Shown: one piece after another, positions 1-7,673 of the stretch
How the letters are laid out: each line of letters opens with the position of its first letter
How positions within the stretch are numbered: position 1 is the stretch's first letter
NCBI GenBank assembly: GCA_035317605.1
Contig: DATHGT010000317.1
Coordinates: 1-28,939, forward strand
Reading direction: 5' to 3'
DNA: 28,939 nt
DNA from: DATHGT01 sp035317605
GTDB lineage: Bacteria > Methylomirabilota > Methylomirabilia > Rokubacteriales > CSP1-6
Made by a program: the position numbers and the translations under genes
Notes under the pieces: generated by a model
Database searches by the model: none
The model's input: the letters and a program-made list of their open reading frames with translations, nothing else
What the model was told of the DNA's origin: nothing

Positions 1-1
1 G

Positions 2-760
2 ACCGCGAGTGACCCTGCGACGGTCATCTACATACCGGCCGGTACCTATGTCATCAAGCAAACGCTCGTGTTGCCGCGATGTCAGGTCACCATACGGGGA
101 GACAACAATCTCGCGTCGGTCATCAAGAGCGACCTCGGCAACGCGGCTGGAACCACGTACGTGTTCCAGGTGGGGCCCTTTCCCCCGTACTCTCCGCCCG
201 AACAGGTCCCCGCGTGTGAGTCTCTCCGAATGGCCGACCTGGGGTTCCAGTTGACGAACGTAAATGGGAGAGCCCTCTTGATCTACGACGCCCGGAGCAT
301 CACGATCGACCGCATTCGGGTGTCGGCCATCAACCCGACCCCGGAAGCGTCAAACCGGACGGTCGGACTCGAACTCGTCACCGGGAGCCCGTATGCCACC
401 GCCGTGCGAATCAACGACTCCCTGTTTTTGGGTCTGTATCTCGGGGTCTATCTCCACGGTACGGTTACCGCCTCCAGCATACGGGGCGGGACGTTCTTCG
501 GGCCCGGTCGCGGGGTGATTCAGCCCTTCCCGTCGACCGCCGTCTGGATATGCCCTGCTTGCACGGGGATGTCCGTCGTCAGCAGCGTGTTCGAAAACTA
601 CGACATCGGGGTCGAGTCGCGGGGTGGGTCCACCATGATCGGCTTCAATCATTTTGAAAACCAGGGGCAACACCACGTCCTCCTTTATCCCCCTGCGACA
701 GGCACCGAGCAGTCGAGCCTCGTGGCCAACGTCTTCTTCGGAACCGGAGACCACCCATGA
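2..760 (+). CDS. Right-handed beta-helix (pectate-lyase-like) protein, 5' end outside window
   Basis: The reading frame is open from base 2 and ends at TGA 758-760, so the N-terminus lies outside the window; a GTG at 68 is internal. The first visible residues contain VIYIPAGTYVIKQTL, the first-coil signature of Pectate_lyase_3 / right-handed beta-helix proteins. It is followed by an RGDNN turn and regularly spaced short beta-strand segments (ITIDRIRVSAINP, AVRINDSLFLGLYLGVYL, IGVESRGGSTMIGFNHFEN), as expected for a parallel beta-helix. A CPAC pair lies near the C-terminus. Family members are usually secreted polysaccharide-binding or -degrading proteins or phage tailspikes. No catalytic residues can be assigned, so the substrate is unknown. 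It converges on the flavin oxidoreductase gene 30 bases away. Confidence 0.7.
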   Translation, partial: TASDPATVIYIPAGTYVIKQTLVLPRCQVTIRGDNNLASVIKSDLGNAAGTTYVFQVGPFPPYSPPEQVPACESLRMADLGFQLTNVNGRALLIYDARSITIDRIRVSAINPTPEASNRTVGLELVTGSPYATAVRINDSLFLGLYLGVYLHGTVTASSIRGGTFFGPGRGVIQPFPSTAVWICPACTGMSVVSSVFENYDIGVESRGGSTMIGFNHFENQGQHHVLLYPPATGTEQSSLVANVFFGTGDHP

Positions 761-790
761 TACCGAGGCGATCGACGCCGCAGATCCCGT

Positions 791-1957
791 TCACGCCTTT
801 CGCTTGAACGCGGGCATCACCTGCTTGGAGAACCGCTCCAGCTGATCGAGGATCACGGCCTGGGGGGTGCCGACGGGCTGGCCGACGTTGACCACCTCCA
901 GGCCGGGGTACTTCTGCTCGACCTCCTTGAGCTGCTCGGTGATCTGCTCGGGCGGACCGATCAGCCAGGTGCCGGCCTTCATCGCGTTGCGCAGCGTGGG
1001 TAGGCCGGCTCCGCGCGCGCGCTTGGGATCGGCGACCGCGTCGATCTGCTCGGGCGTGAGGCCGGGCACGAAGCCGAGCGGGGCGAACATCTTGATGTTC
1101 TCCTCGAAGAACGGCGTCGCTTCCTTGATGCCCTGCTCGACGCTGTCGCAGATGTAGAACGAGAAGCCCACGCAGAGATCGCCGCCCAGCTTGGTCTCCT
1201 TGCCCGCCCGCGCGCGCGCCTCGCGGAACGCGTGCACGACCTTCTCGGCGGCTCCGCCCTGGGCGGCGCCCCCGCCGATGATCCCCTTGATGTCGTGCTT
1301 GGCCATGAAGTCGAGCGCGCGCGGGCTGGCGCTCACCACCGGCTGCCAGCACTCGACCGGGAGCGTCTTGGGCCGCGGCACCAGCGTGATCTCCTGCAGC
1401 TCGTAGCCGCGGTACGGCACCTGGGGCGGCAGCGTGTAGTACTTGCCCTGGTGCGAGAACGAGCGCTCGTTGAACGACTTGAAGATGACGTCGACCTGCT
1501 CCTCGAACAGCTCGCGGTTGGCGTCCTGGTCGCGCAGCGGCGCGCCGAAGGTCTCGACCTCGCGCGTGTGGTAGCCGCGCCCGACACCGAAGATCACGCG
1601 ACCCCCGGTCAGCCGGTCGGCGGTGGCGTAGTCCTCGGCGACACGCAGCGGATGCCACATGGGCGCGATGTTGAAGCCGCAGCCGATCCGGATGTTCTTC
1701 GTGAGGTGGCAGAGGTGCAGGGCCAGCATCAGGATGTTCGGGATGCACTCGTAGCCTTCGCGCTGGAAGTGGTGCTCGGCCAGCCAGAAGATGTCGTACC
1801 CCGTCCGGTCCATCAGCTTGGCGATGGCCTCGCTCTTGGGAAACACCTCGGCCAGCCGCTCGTCGGACAGCCAGCGGTCGTTGGCCGGCGTCCCGTCCAG
1901 TCCTTCGTTCTCCAGATCCACGTGCCCCGCGAACAAGCTGCCAAAACTCGTGATCAT
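791..1957 (-). CDS. LLM-class (luciferase-like) flavin-dependent oxidoreductase
   Basis: The 388-residue product fits the bacterial luciferase-like monooxygenase family, TIM-barrel enzymes that use reduced FMN or F420. Visible family features are the N-terminal strand MITSFGSLFAGHV, FWLAEHHF near residue 77, the segment IRIGCGFNIAPMWHPLRVAEDYATAD, then LTGGRVIFGVGRGYHTREVE and a C-terminal LIGPPEQITEQL segment that normally closes the cofactor site. The length is normal for this family, which often carries out monooxygenation or degradation of small organic compounds. The actual substrate cannot be read from sequence. The ATG at 1957 is supported by GGAGGG (1966-1971 on the complement) 8 bases upstream. 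It appears monocistronic, with its own -10 element at 1997-2002. Confidence 0.9.
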   Translation of the reverse strand: MITSFGSLFAGHVDLENEGLDGTPANDRWLSDERLAEVFPKSEAIAKLMDRTGYDIFWLAEHHFQREGYECIPNILMLALHLCHLTKNIRIGCGFNIAPMWHPLRVAEDYATADRLTGGRVIFGVGRGYHTREVETFGAPLRDQDANRELFEEQVDVIFKSFNERSFSHQGKYYTLPPQVPYRGYELQEITLVPRPKTLPVECWQPVVSASPRALDFMAKHDIKGIIGGGAAQGGAAEKVVHAFREARARAGKETKLGGDLCVGFSFYICDSVEQGIKEATPFFEENIKMFAPLGFVPGLTPEQIDAVADPKRARGAGLPTLRNAMKAGTWLIGPPEQITEQLKEVEQKYPGLEVVNVGQPVGTPQAVILDQLERFSKQVMPAFKRKA

Positions 1958-1996
1958 GCCCGGATCCCTCCGTCGCGATATTCTCCGTCGGACCGT

Positions 1997-2002
1997 AGTC
2001 TA
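1997..2002 (-). promoter_or_regulatory. -10 element (TAGACT) of the flavin oxidoreductase gene
   Basis: TAGACT on the minus strand lies 39 bases before the ATG at 1957, leaving a leader that carries the GGAGGG ribosome-binding site. No convincing -35 box is present 16-18 bases upstream. The same hexamer precedes several other genes in the window, which is the main support. Confidence 0.4.
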
Positions 2003-2084
2003 GTATGCCCTCGTCTCCTTGGGTATCTCGGGCCGTGGCGCGAGGGGGCTCCACGGACGGCCGTTCGGGATCCGGGCTTCCAGG

Positions 2085-2726
2085 TCAGCAGCAACAGGGG
2101 CGCGCGCTCATGCCACCCATCTGGAAAGGAGGCAGCTGCTTGCCGATCACCGTCCCCTGCCCGGTGGCCGCGTTGATCGACAGCAGCTCACCCTTGGTGG
2201 TACACCCGAAGAATCTGCAGCAGTGGATGGCGAGCCCCCAGACGTTGGGAATGCCGATCGGCCCGATCACGGTCGCCGCTCCCGAGGGAGCGATCCGGGC
2301 GAGGACGTCGACGAAGGACGAGTCTTGCAGCGCGCCGTACAGCGTTCCGTTGGCGTCGAACACGAGATCGCCGCTGGAGCCCAGGCCGCCGCCGAAGCTT
2401 CCCACGACGGTCCCCTGGCCATTGGTGGGATTGATCGTCATGAGCTGCCCCCCGTTGCCGGCGTAGATCGTCCCGTCCTCGGCCACGGCGAGGCCGTTGG
2501 TGTTGCCTCCCGTCGTGCCGGTGCCCGTCCATAACACGGCGCCCGTGTCGGGGTCCAGCCGCAAGAGCCGGCCGAAGGTGATCGCGTACAACGTCGGCCC
2601 GTGGAACGCGATGTCGGTGACCTGGGGCACGTTGATGAGGCCCACGAGCCCGGCCGAGCCGGTGGCCGGATCGACAGTGTAGAGTCGACTGGTGGGGAAT
2701 TCGGTGACGTACAGGTGCGTTCTCAT
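2085..2726 (-). CDS. Small beta-propeller-like protein of unknown function
   Basis: The 213-residue product is made of repeated strands of the type LYTVDPATG, LLRLDPDTG, LMTINPTNG, IAPSG and LLSINAATG, each followed by a short hydrophobic strand and a GLA or DIA turn. This is the pattern of PQQ/NHL/DUF4394-like propeller blades, about five of them, which is few for a closed propeller. No signal peptide is visible. Cysteines are confined to the C-terminal third: IHCCRFFGC and a terminal CCC. The ATG at 2726 has GGAGG (complement of 2733-2737) 6 bases upstream. The function is unknown; the tri-cysteine end could bind metal or be lipidated or cross-linked, but nothing decides this. Confidence 0.7.
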   Translation of the reverse strand: MRTHLYVTEFPTSRLYTVDPATGSAGLVGLINVPQVTDIAFHGPTLYAITFGRLLRLDPDTGAVLWTGTGTTGGNTNGLAVAEDGTIYAGNGGQLMTINPTNGQGTVVGSFGGGLGSSGDLVFDANGTLYGALQDSSFVDVLARIAPSGAATVIGPIGIPNVWGLAIHCCRFFGCTTKGELLSINAATGQGTVIGKQLPPFQMGGMSARPCCC

Positions 2727-2745
2727 GTAGGGCCTCCGTCGTGAG

Positions 2746-2766
2746 AGTCTAACGGGTCATATACCC
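2746..2766 (-). promoter_or_regulatory. -10 element plus adjoining palindrome before the small propeller gene
   Basis: TAGACT (complement of 2746-2751) lies 19 bases before the ATG and just upstream of the ribosome-binding site. Directly behind it, at 2754-2766, is an imperfect palindrome with arms GGGT/ACCC around an AT core, in an unusually AT-rich patch. It could be an operator, which is inference. Confidence 0.4.
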
Positions 2767-2826
2767 ATTAGTTACGATGGACTCTATCAGACCTGTTGGC
2801 CGCCCGCTCAAGGGGCAGGCTCAGGC

Positions 2827-3696
2827 TCAGCGCGTCAGCCGCGGGTCGAGGGCGTCGCGGACGGCGTCGCCGACGAAGTTCAGGCCGACCACGGTGACGA
2901 AGAGGGCCACGCCGGGGCCGAAGACGATCCACGGGGCCTGCTGGAGATAGCCGCGGCCGGCGTTGATCATGCTGCCCCACGACGGCTGCGGGGGCTGCAC
3001 GCCGAGGCCGAGGAACGACAGCGACGCCTCGGCCAGGATCGCGAAGGCCACGCTCAGCGAGGCCTGGACCACGATCGGCGCGGCGGCGTTCGGGACCACG
3101 TGGCGGCAGGCGATCCACCAGCCGGGCGCGCCGAGCGCGCGCGCGGCGTCGACGTAATCGCGCGCGGTGATCGCGAGGACCTGGCCGCGCATGAGCCGCG
3201 CGAAGGTCGGCGTGTAGACGACGCCGAGCGCGAGCAGCACGCCGCCGAGGCCTGCGCCCAGCACCGCGCCCAGCGCCAGCGCGAGCACGAGGGGCGGGAA
3301 CGACAGCACCGCGTCCATCGCGCGCATCACCAGACCGTCCATCCGACCGCGCGCGTAGCCGGCCACGAGCCCGAGCACGCTGCCAGCCGCGGCGGCGAGA
3401 GTGACCGAGACGATGCCGGCCAGCAGCGAGACCCGCGTGCCCCAGATCACGCGCGAGAGCACGTCGCGGCCGACGTTGTCGGTGCCGAGCACGTGCGCGC
3501 GGCCGGGGCGGGCCAGCGCGTTGTCGAGGTTCTGCTTGAGCGGATCGTGCGGCGACAGCACTGATGCGCCGAACGCCATGATCAGCGCGGCCAGCAGCAC
3601 CGCGGCGCCGAACGGGGCCAGCCGCGCGCGGGCGGCGCGCCGCAGCGCCCGCCAGCGCCGCTCAGTGGATCCGGATACGGGGATCGAGCCAGCCAT
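2827..3696 (-). CDS. dppC: ABC transporter permease, DppC/OppC type
   Basis: The 289-residue integral membrane protein belongs to the BPD_transp_1 family. It has a cytoplasmic N-terminal stretch, a first membrane helix (about residues 28-48), then the hallmark segment SPHDPLKQN...LGTDNVGRDVLSRVIWGTRVSL, several further helices and the ATPase-docking EAA loop (DAARALGAPGWWIACRHVVPN, around residues 180-200). It pairs with the DppB-type permease to import peptides or other small solutes from the periplasm. The start at 3696 overlaps the end of dppB by 35 bases, indicating translational coupling. It is the last gene of the minus-strand cluster, and no DppD/DppF ATPase gene follows. The substrate class is uncertain because this family also moves nickel, opines and glutathione. 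Confidence 0.92.
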   Translation of the reverse strand: MAGSIPVSGSTERRWRALRRAARARLAPFGAAVLLAALIMAFGASVLSPHDPLKQNLDNALARPGRAHVLGTDNVGRDVLSRVIWGTRVSLLAGIVSVTLAAAAGSVLGLVAGYARGRMDGLVMRAMDAVLSFPPLVLALALGAVLGAGLGGVLLALGVVYTPTFARLMRGQVLAITARDYVDAARALGAPGWWIACRHVVPNAAAPIVVQASLSVAFAILAEASLSFLGLGVQPPQPSWGSMINAGRGYLQQAPWIVFGPGVALFVTVVGLNFVGDAVRDALDPRLTR

Positions 3697-4606
3697 AGAG
3701 CAGGTCCACGATCAGGTTGCAGGCAATGAAGGCGACGGCGATCAGCAGGATCACGCCCTGCACGAGCGGATAGTCGCGGGCGAAGACCGCGTCGACCACG
3801 AGCCGGCCGACCCCGGGCAGCGCGAACACGTACTCGGTGATGACCGCGCCGCCGATCAGCGTGCCGAGCTGGAGCCCGAGCACGGTGACGACCGGGATCA
3901 TCGCGTTCTTCAGCACGTGACCGACGATGACCCCCGATTCGGACAACCCCTTGGCGCGCGCCGTCCGCACGTAATCCTCGCCGAGCGCCTCCAGCAGGCT
4001 CGAGCGCAGCGTTCGTGTAATCACGGCGGCCAGGGCCAGCCCGAGCGTGCACGCGGGAAGCACCAGCGACCGCAGCCCGTCCCACCCTTCTTCGAGCGGA
4101 TCGACGTAGCCGGAGATCGGCAGCCAGCGCAGGGTCACGCCGAAGACGAAGATCAGCAGCAGCGCGAGCAGGAAGTTCGGCATGCAGATGCCGAAGAGCG
4201 CGAACGTCGTCCCCGCGCGATCGGCCGCGGTGTTTCGCCGGACCGCCGACAGGATGCCGAGGGGGAACGCGACGAGCACGGAGACCGTCATGGCGAGCAG
4301 GGCGAGCTGCAGGCTCGGCCGGATGCGGCGGCTCACGTTCTCGATGACGGGCTCGCCGTTGCGGATCGAGCGCCCGAGATCGCCGCGGACCACCCGCGAC
4401 ATCCAGCGGACGTACTGGACGTAGATGGGCTGATCGAGTCCCAGCTCCCGACGCAGATGAGCCTTCACCGCGGGGTCGGCGGACTCCGCCATCATCGTGT
4501 CGATGGGATCGCCCGGCGTGAGATGCAGCAGCGCGAAGACGCCCGAGGTGACGAGCAGGAGCACCGGCACCGTGGCCGCGAGCCGGTGCAGGACGAGCCG
4601 GCCCAA
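3662..4606 (-). CDS. dppB: ABC transporter permease, DppB/OppB type
   Basis: The 314-residue permease shows the DppB N-terminus (LVLHRLAATVPVLLLVT, one membrane helix), the HLTPGDPI motif, the periplasmic RRELGLDQPIYVQYVRW segment, about five further helices and the EAA loop RTARAKGLSESGVIVGHVLKN near residues 215-235, ending in WLDPRIRIH. The only possible start is TTG 4606, because an in-frame stop lies two codons upstream. GAGGT sits at the right distance inside the end of the binding-protein gene and supports this TTG. The spacing to the upstream gene is 3 bases, so it is co-translated with its neighbours in the importer operon. Confidence 0.92.
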   Translation of the reverse strand: MGRLVLHRLAATVPVLLLVTSGVFALLHLTPGDPIDTMMAESADPAVKAHLRRELGLDQPIYVQYVRWMSRVVRGDLGRSIRNGEPVIENVSRRIRPSLQLALLAMTVSVLVAFPLGILSAVRRNTAADRAGTTFALFGICMPNFLLALLLIFVFGVTLRWLPISGYVDPLEEGWDGLRSLVLPACTLGLALAAVITRTLRSSLLEALGEDYVRTARAKGLSESGVIVGHVLKNAMIPVVTVLGLQLGTLIGGAVITEYVFALPGVGRLVVDAVFARDYPLVQGVILLIAVAFIACNLIVDLLYGWLDPRIRIH

Positions 4607-4609
4607 GCG

Positions 4610-6148
4610 CTACCTCAGCCAGACGTCCTTGAAGCGCATCATCCCGTCAGGGATCGGATCGTAGCCCTGGACCCGAGGGCTGAAGGCCTTGGGCTCGATC
4701 GGGTGGACGATGAAGAGCATCGGCAGCTCGTCCTGGAGCAGCTTGGTCAGCTCGCCGTAGAGCTTCTTGCGCTCGACCGGGTTCGAGACCTCGCGCGTGC
4801 GGTCGAGCAGCACGTCGACCCGCTCGTTGGACAGTCCCGACCAGTTGAACGACGTGCCGGGCGCGGTCTTGAAGAACTGATAGGTGTTTCCGTCCGGGTC
4901 CGGCCGTCCGCTCCACTGGAAGCTGATCATCTCGAAGTTCTTGGCGTTGCCGCTGGCGATCAACGTGGACGAATCCACGAGCTGGATCTTCGTGGTGATC
5001 CCGGCCTCGGCGAGCTGGGCCTGGATCACTTCCGCCTCCTGCACGCTGATCGGAATGTTGTTGGTGGTCAGCGTGAACGCGAAGCCGCCGGGCTGACCGC
5101 CCTCCAGCAGCTTGGCCTTGGCCTTCCCCAGATCGCGCTTGATGTGCGGGATCGCGCGGTCGTAGGCCCAGCTCGCGGGCGAGATCGGCCCGTTGGCCGG
5201 GTAGCCGACGTTGAGCCACACGCCCTTGACGATCTGGTCGAGGTCGACCGCGTAGGCCACCGCCTGCCGCAGCGCCTTCACGTTGAAGGGCGGCTTCGTG
5301 TGATTGATCTGGTAACCGAAGTCGGCCAGCGACGGCACGTCGACGACGACCAGCCGCTTGTCGGCTTTCATGGGGGCCACGTCACGCGGCAGCACGTAGT
5401 CCATCACGTCGATCTCGCCGCCCTGCAAGCTCTGCAGCTTGACCACGTCGTCGGGGATCGGGCGATAGCGCACGCGGTCGAGGTAGGGGCCGCCCGCCTT
5501 GTTCCAGTAGTTGTCGTTGCGCTTGATGACCAGATGCGAGTCCTTGACCCATTCGACGAACTCGAAGGGCCCGGTGCCGGCGCCGCGGGCGTCGCGCTCG
5601 AGCCCGGCGCCGCGCTCCTGGACGACCTTGGGCGAGACCATCATGCCCGCGCGATCGGTCAGCGTGGCCAGCAGCGAGGCGTCGGGCTTCTTCAAGTTCA
5701 GCTTGATCGTAATCGGATCCACGACCTCCACGGAGTCGATGTTGGCCACTTCGCCCTTGCGCAGCGACTTGGCCTCCGTCTTCATCCGGTTGAAGTTGAA
5801 CTTCGCCGCCTCCGCGTCGCACGCGGTGCCGTCGTGGAACTTGACGCCACGACGCAGCTTGAACACGAGCGTCTTGGGATCGGGCTGCGTCCACGATTCG
5901 GCCAGGCCGGGCTTGATGCCGAGCTTGGTGTCGAGCGTGAGCAGCGGCTCGTAGATGTTGTGATAGACCTGCCGGTCCACCTTGCTCCCCGAGAGGTGCG
6001 GGTCCATCGTCACCGCCTCGATGTAGAAGCCCACGCGCAGGGTTCCGCCCTTCTTCGGCGGGTCGGCGGCGAGCGCGAGCGCGGGCTTCGCGGCCAGCGC
6101 CCCGGCGGCGAGCTGCAGGAACGTACGGCGGGTCACGGTCGATCGCAT
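4610..6148 (-). CDS. ABC transporter substrate-binding protein, SBP family 5 (peptide type)
   Basis: The 512-residue protein starts with a twin-arginine-like export signal (TVTRRTFLQLAAG then an Ala-rich stretch to about residue 28), so it is probably exported folded. The mature part carries family-5 landmarks: KKGGTLRVGFYIEAVTMDPH, IYEPLLTLD, LAESWTQPDPKTLVFKLRRGVKFHDG, a GTGPFEFVEW segment and the C-terminal lobe with NWSGLSNERVDVLLD. It binds a peptide or other small solute in the periplasm for the DppBC-like permeases encoded 3 bases downstream. The reading frame continues upstream into another gene, but the ATG at 6148 with GGGAAGGGG about 5 bases ahead and the signal peptide fixes the start. 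It follows the MaoC gene by 14 bases. Confidence 0.93.
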   Translation of the reverse strand: MRSTVTRRTFLQLAAGALAAKPALALAADPPKKGGTLRVGFYIEAVTMDPHLSGSKVDRQVYHNIYEPLLTLDTKLGIKPGLAESWTQPDPKTLVFKLRRGVKFHDGTACDAEAAKFNFNRMKTEAKSLRKGEVANIDSVEVVDPITIKLNLKKPDASLLATLTDRAGMMVSPKVVQERGAGLERDARGAGTGPFEFVEWVKDSHLVIKRNDNYWNKAGGPYLDRVRYRPIPDDVVKLQSLQGGEIDVMDYVLPRDVAPMKADKRLVVVDVPSLADFGYQINHTKPPFNVKALRQAVAYAVDLDQIVKGVWLNVGYPANGPISPASWAYDRAIPHIKRDLGKAKAKLLEGGQPGGFAFTLTTNNIPISVQEAEVIQAQLAEAGITTKIQLVDSSTLIASGNAKNFEMISFQWSGRPDPDGNTYQFFKTAPGTSFNWSGLSNERVDVLLDRTREVSNPVERKKLYGELTKLLQDELPMLFIVHPIEPKAFSPRVQGYDPIPDGMMRFKDVWLR

Positions 6149-6162
6149 GGTGTCCCCTTCCC

Positions 6163-6984
6163 TCAACCGAGCGCGGGCAGACGGTAGATCGCGGTGTGGC
6201 GGATGTGGGCCACGGGGCGTGCCGACGGTCCGGAGACAATCAGAAGATCCAGCTCGACCATCTCGCGGCCTTTCTTTTCGAAGAGCGAGCGCACGCGGCC
6301 GCGCGTCTGCAGCGTCTCGCCCACGCGAGCGCCGCCGAGGTGACGCACGACGCTCGCCACGTGGATCCACGGGCTGACCAGCACGTTGTCGCGGAGCGCG
6401 CGGTTGGCCTGCTGGAGGAAGAACGCGGGATGGATCCAGGCCGCGGCTCCCTGATAGAGCGGCAGCGTGTCGGACACGCGCTCGACGTACTCGGTGGCGC
6501 AGGCGGCGTCGTAGTCCGCTTCCGGTGTTCCGAGTGCGGCCAGCGACGCCAGGTGATCGCGGCTCACCGGTGGTCGCTCGGCGGGCAGCGGCGCCGACGG
6601 GTAGAGCGCGGGATTCACGGGAGTCGGGACACCGGCGGGCAGCGTGACGGTGGCGACCACGCACTCACCCCCGGTCGTCCGCCCGCTCACGACAGCCGAC
6701 ACGCCCGAGACCTCGCGCTCGGTGATCGCTCCGGTGACGGTCAGCTCCTCGCCCTCGAGGACGGGCTTGACGAATCTCACGCTCACGGTGCCCCGCGCCA
6801 GCCAGGCCGGGCCGAGCGCCTCCACGATCGGGTGGGTAGCGTAGGCGTAGAGGGTCACGCCGGGGACGAGCGCGCCGGCGAAGCCGTAGCGCCGGGCGGT
6901 CTCGTCGCTGTGGATCAGGTTCTCGCTCGTGCTCGACGTGTTGCGCGCTTTGATCCGGTATTCGGGCAGAGTCTCGGGCGGCAT
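6163..6984 (-). CDS. Two-hotdog MaoC-like hydratase/dehydratase family protein
   Basis: The 273-residue product has two hotdog-fold halves. The N-terminal half has the sequence N22-L-I-H25-S-D27 followed by ARRYGFAGALVPGVTLYAYA, matching the FAS1_DH/MaoC N-domain pattern. The C-terminal half (SPWIHVASVVRHLGGARVGETLQTRG...) is the second hotdog. Such proteins hydrate or dehydrate acyl-thioesters, but the usual G-D-x-N-P-x-H motif is only partly kept, so activity is uncertain. The ATG at 6984 was chosen over upstream in-frame codons because a full sigma-70 promoter ends 7 bases before it. It is first in the operon with the ABC importer, which hints that the imported solute is metabolised through an acyl-CoA route (inference). 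Confidence 0.75.
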   Translation of the reverse strand: MPPETLPEYRIKARNTSSTSENLIHSDETARRYGFAGALVPGVTLYAYATHPIVEALGPAWLARGTVSVRFVKPVLEGEELTVTGAITEREVSGVSAVVSGRTTGGECVVATVTLPAGVPTPVNPALYPSAPLPAERPPVSRDHLASLAALGTPEADYDAACATEYVERVSDTLPLYQGAAAWIHPAFFLQQANRALRDNVLVSPWIHVASVVRHLGGARVGETLQTRGRVRSLFEKKGREMVELDLLIVSGPSARPVAHIRHTAIYRLPALG

Positions 6985-6991
6985 GGCGCGG

Positions 6992-7020
6992 AGTCTAGCG
7001 GCCGGGCGCTCACCCGTCAA
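6992..7020 (-). promoter_or_regulatory. Sigma-70 promoter of the MaoC-ABC importer operon
   Basis: On the minus strand TTGACG (complement of 7015-7020) is followed after exactly 17 bases by TAGACT (complement of 6992-6997). The ATG comes 7 bases after the -10, so the message would have almost no leader and the gene is predicted to be leaderless. Confidence 0.7.
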
Positions 7021-7022
7021 AC

Positions 7023-7050
7023 GGGCGATCGCCGACGGGGCGATCGCCCC
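7023..7050. promoter_or_regulatory. Paired GCGATCGC palindromes in the divergent MaoC/lemA promoter region
   Basis: GGCGATCGCC is centred at 7028/7029, and a perfect 14-base palindrome, four G then CGATCG then four C, spans 7037-7050. The centres are 15 bases apart. They lie between the two divergent promoters and overlap the -35 region expected for lemA, so an operator is possible. No regulator is known. Confidence 0.35.
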
Positions 7051-7063
7051 TCCGGGGCCGTCG

Positions 7064-7069
7064 TATAAT
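7064..7069 (+). promoter_or_regulatory. Consensus -10 TATAAT of the lemA operon
   Basis: A perfect TATAAT lies 9 bases before the lemA ATG, in a GC-rich context. Transcription would begin at or within a few bases of the start codon. No good -35 box is seen 17 bases upstream, where the palindrome lies instead. Confidence 0.6.
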
Positions 7070-7078
7070 CGCGGGGAT

Positions 7079-7672
7079 ATGCGCGGCCTCGTGATCGGCC
7101 TCATCGTCGTCGGCGTGCTCGTCGCCCTTCTCATCGGCTGGGGCGTCAGCGTCAACAACCAGATGGTCCAGCAGGAACAGAACGTCAACGAGAAGTGGGC
7201 CCAGGTCCAGAACGTCTACCAGCGGCGGGCCGACCTGATCCCCAACCTGGTGGAGACCGTCAAGGGCTTCGCCGCCCAGGAGCGCGAGGTGCTCGAAGCG
7301 GTGACGCGCGCGCGGGCCAGCGCCTCCAGCATCCAGCTCACGCCCGAGGCGCTGAACGATCCCAAGGCGCTCGAGCGCTTCCAGGCCGCGCAGAGCCAGC
7401 TCTCGGGCGCGCTGAGCCGCCTGCTCGTCACCGTCGAGCGCTACCCCGAGCTGAAGTCGAACCAGAACTTCCTCGCCCTCCAGAGCCAGCTCGAGGGCAC
7501 CGAGAACCGGATCGCCGTCGAGCGCATGCGCTTCAACGAGGCCGTGCGCGAGTACAACACCCGGCTCAAGCTGTTTCCCGGCAGCCTGGTGGCCCGCCTG
7601 ACCGGGTTCCAGCCGAAGGCGTTCTTCGAGGCGGCGCCCGACGCGGCCACGCCACCGAAAGTGAAGTTCTAG
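7079..7672 (+). CDS. lemA: LemA family membrane-anchored protein
   Basis: The 197-residue protein has one N-terminal membrane helix (about residues 3-22, GLVIGLIVVGVLVALLIGW) with the remainder a helical bundle. The family signature is clear: VQQEQNVNEKWAQVQNVYQRRADLIPNLVETVKG, then an FQAAQSQLSGALSRLLV helix and NFLALQSQLEGTENRIAVERMRFNEAVREYN. LemA proteins are anchored in the cytoplasmic membrane and commonly occur beside TPM-domain genes, as here; the biochemical role is not settled. The start follows TATAAT by 9 bases. A longer in-frame extension would run into the divergent promoter and is rejected. It is the first gene of a tight four-gene operon. Confidence 0.95.
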   Translation: MRGLVIGLIVVGVLVALLIGWGVSVNNQMVQQEQNVNEKWAQVQNVYQRRADLIPNLVETVKGFAAQEREVLEAVTRARASASSIQLTPEALNDPKALERFQAAQSQLSGALSRLLVTVERYPELKSNQNFLALQSQLEGTENRIAVERMRFNEAVREYNTRLKLFPGSLVARLTGFQPKAFFEAAPDAATPPKVKF

Positions 7673-7673
7673 G

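Noticed and set aside
3401..6187. 928-codon open frame antisense to the ABC importer genes
   Set aside because: It is rich in Arg, Asp, Glu, His and Gly with no hydrophobic core pattern or family motif. It arises from the GC-rich third positions of the genuine minus-strand genes.
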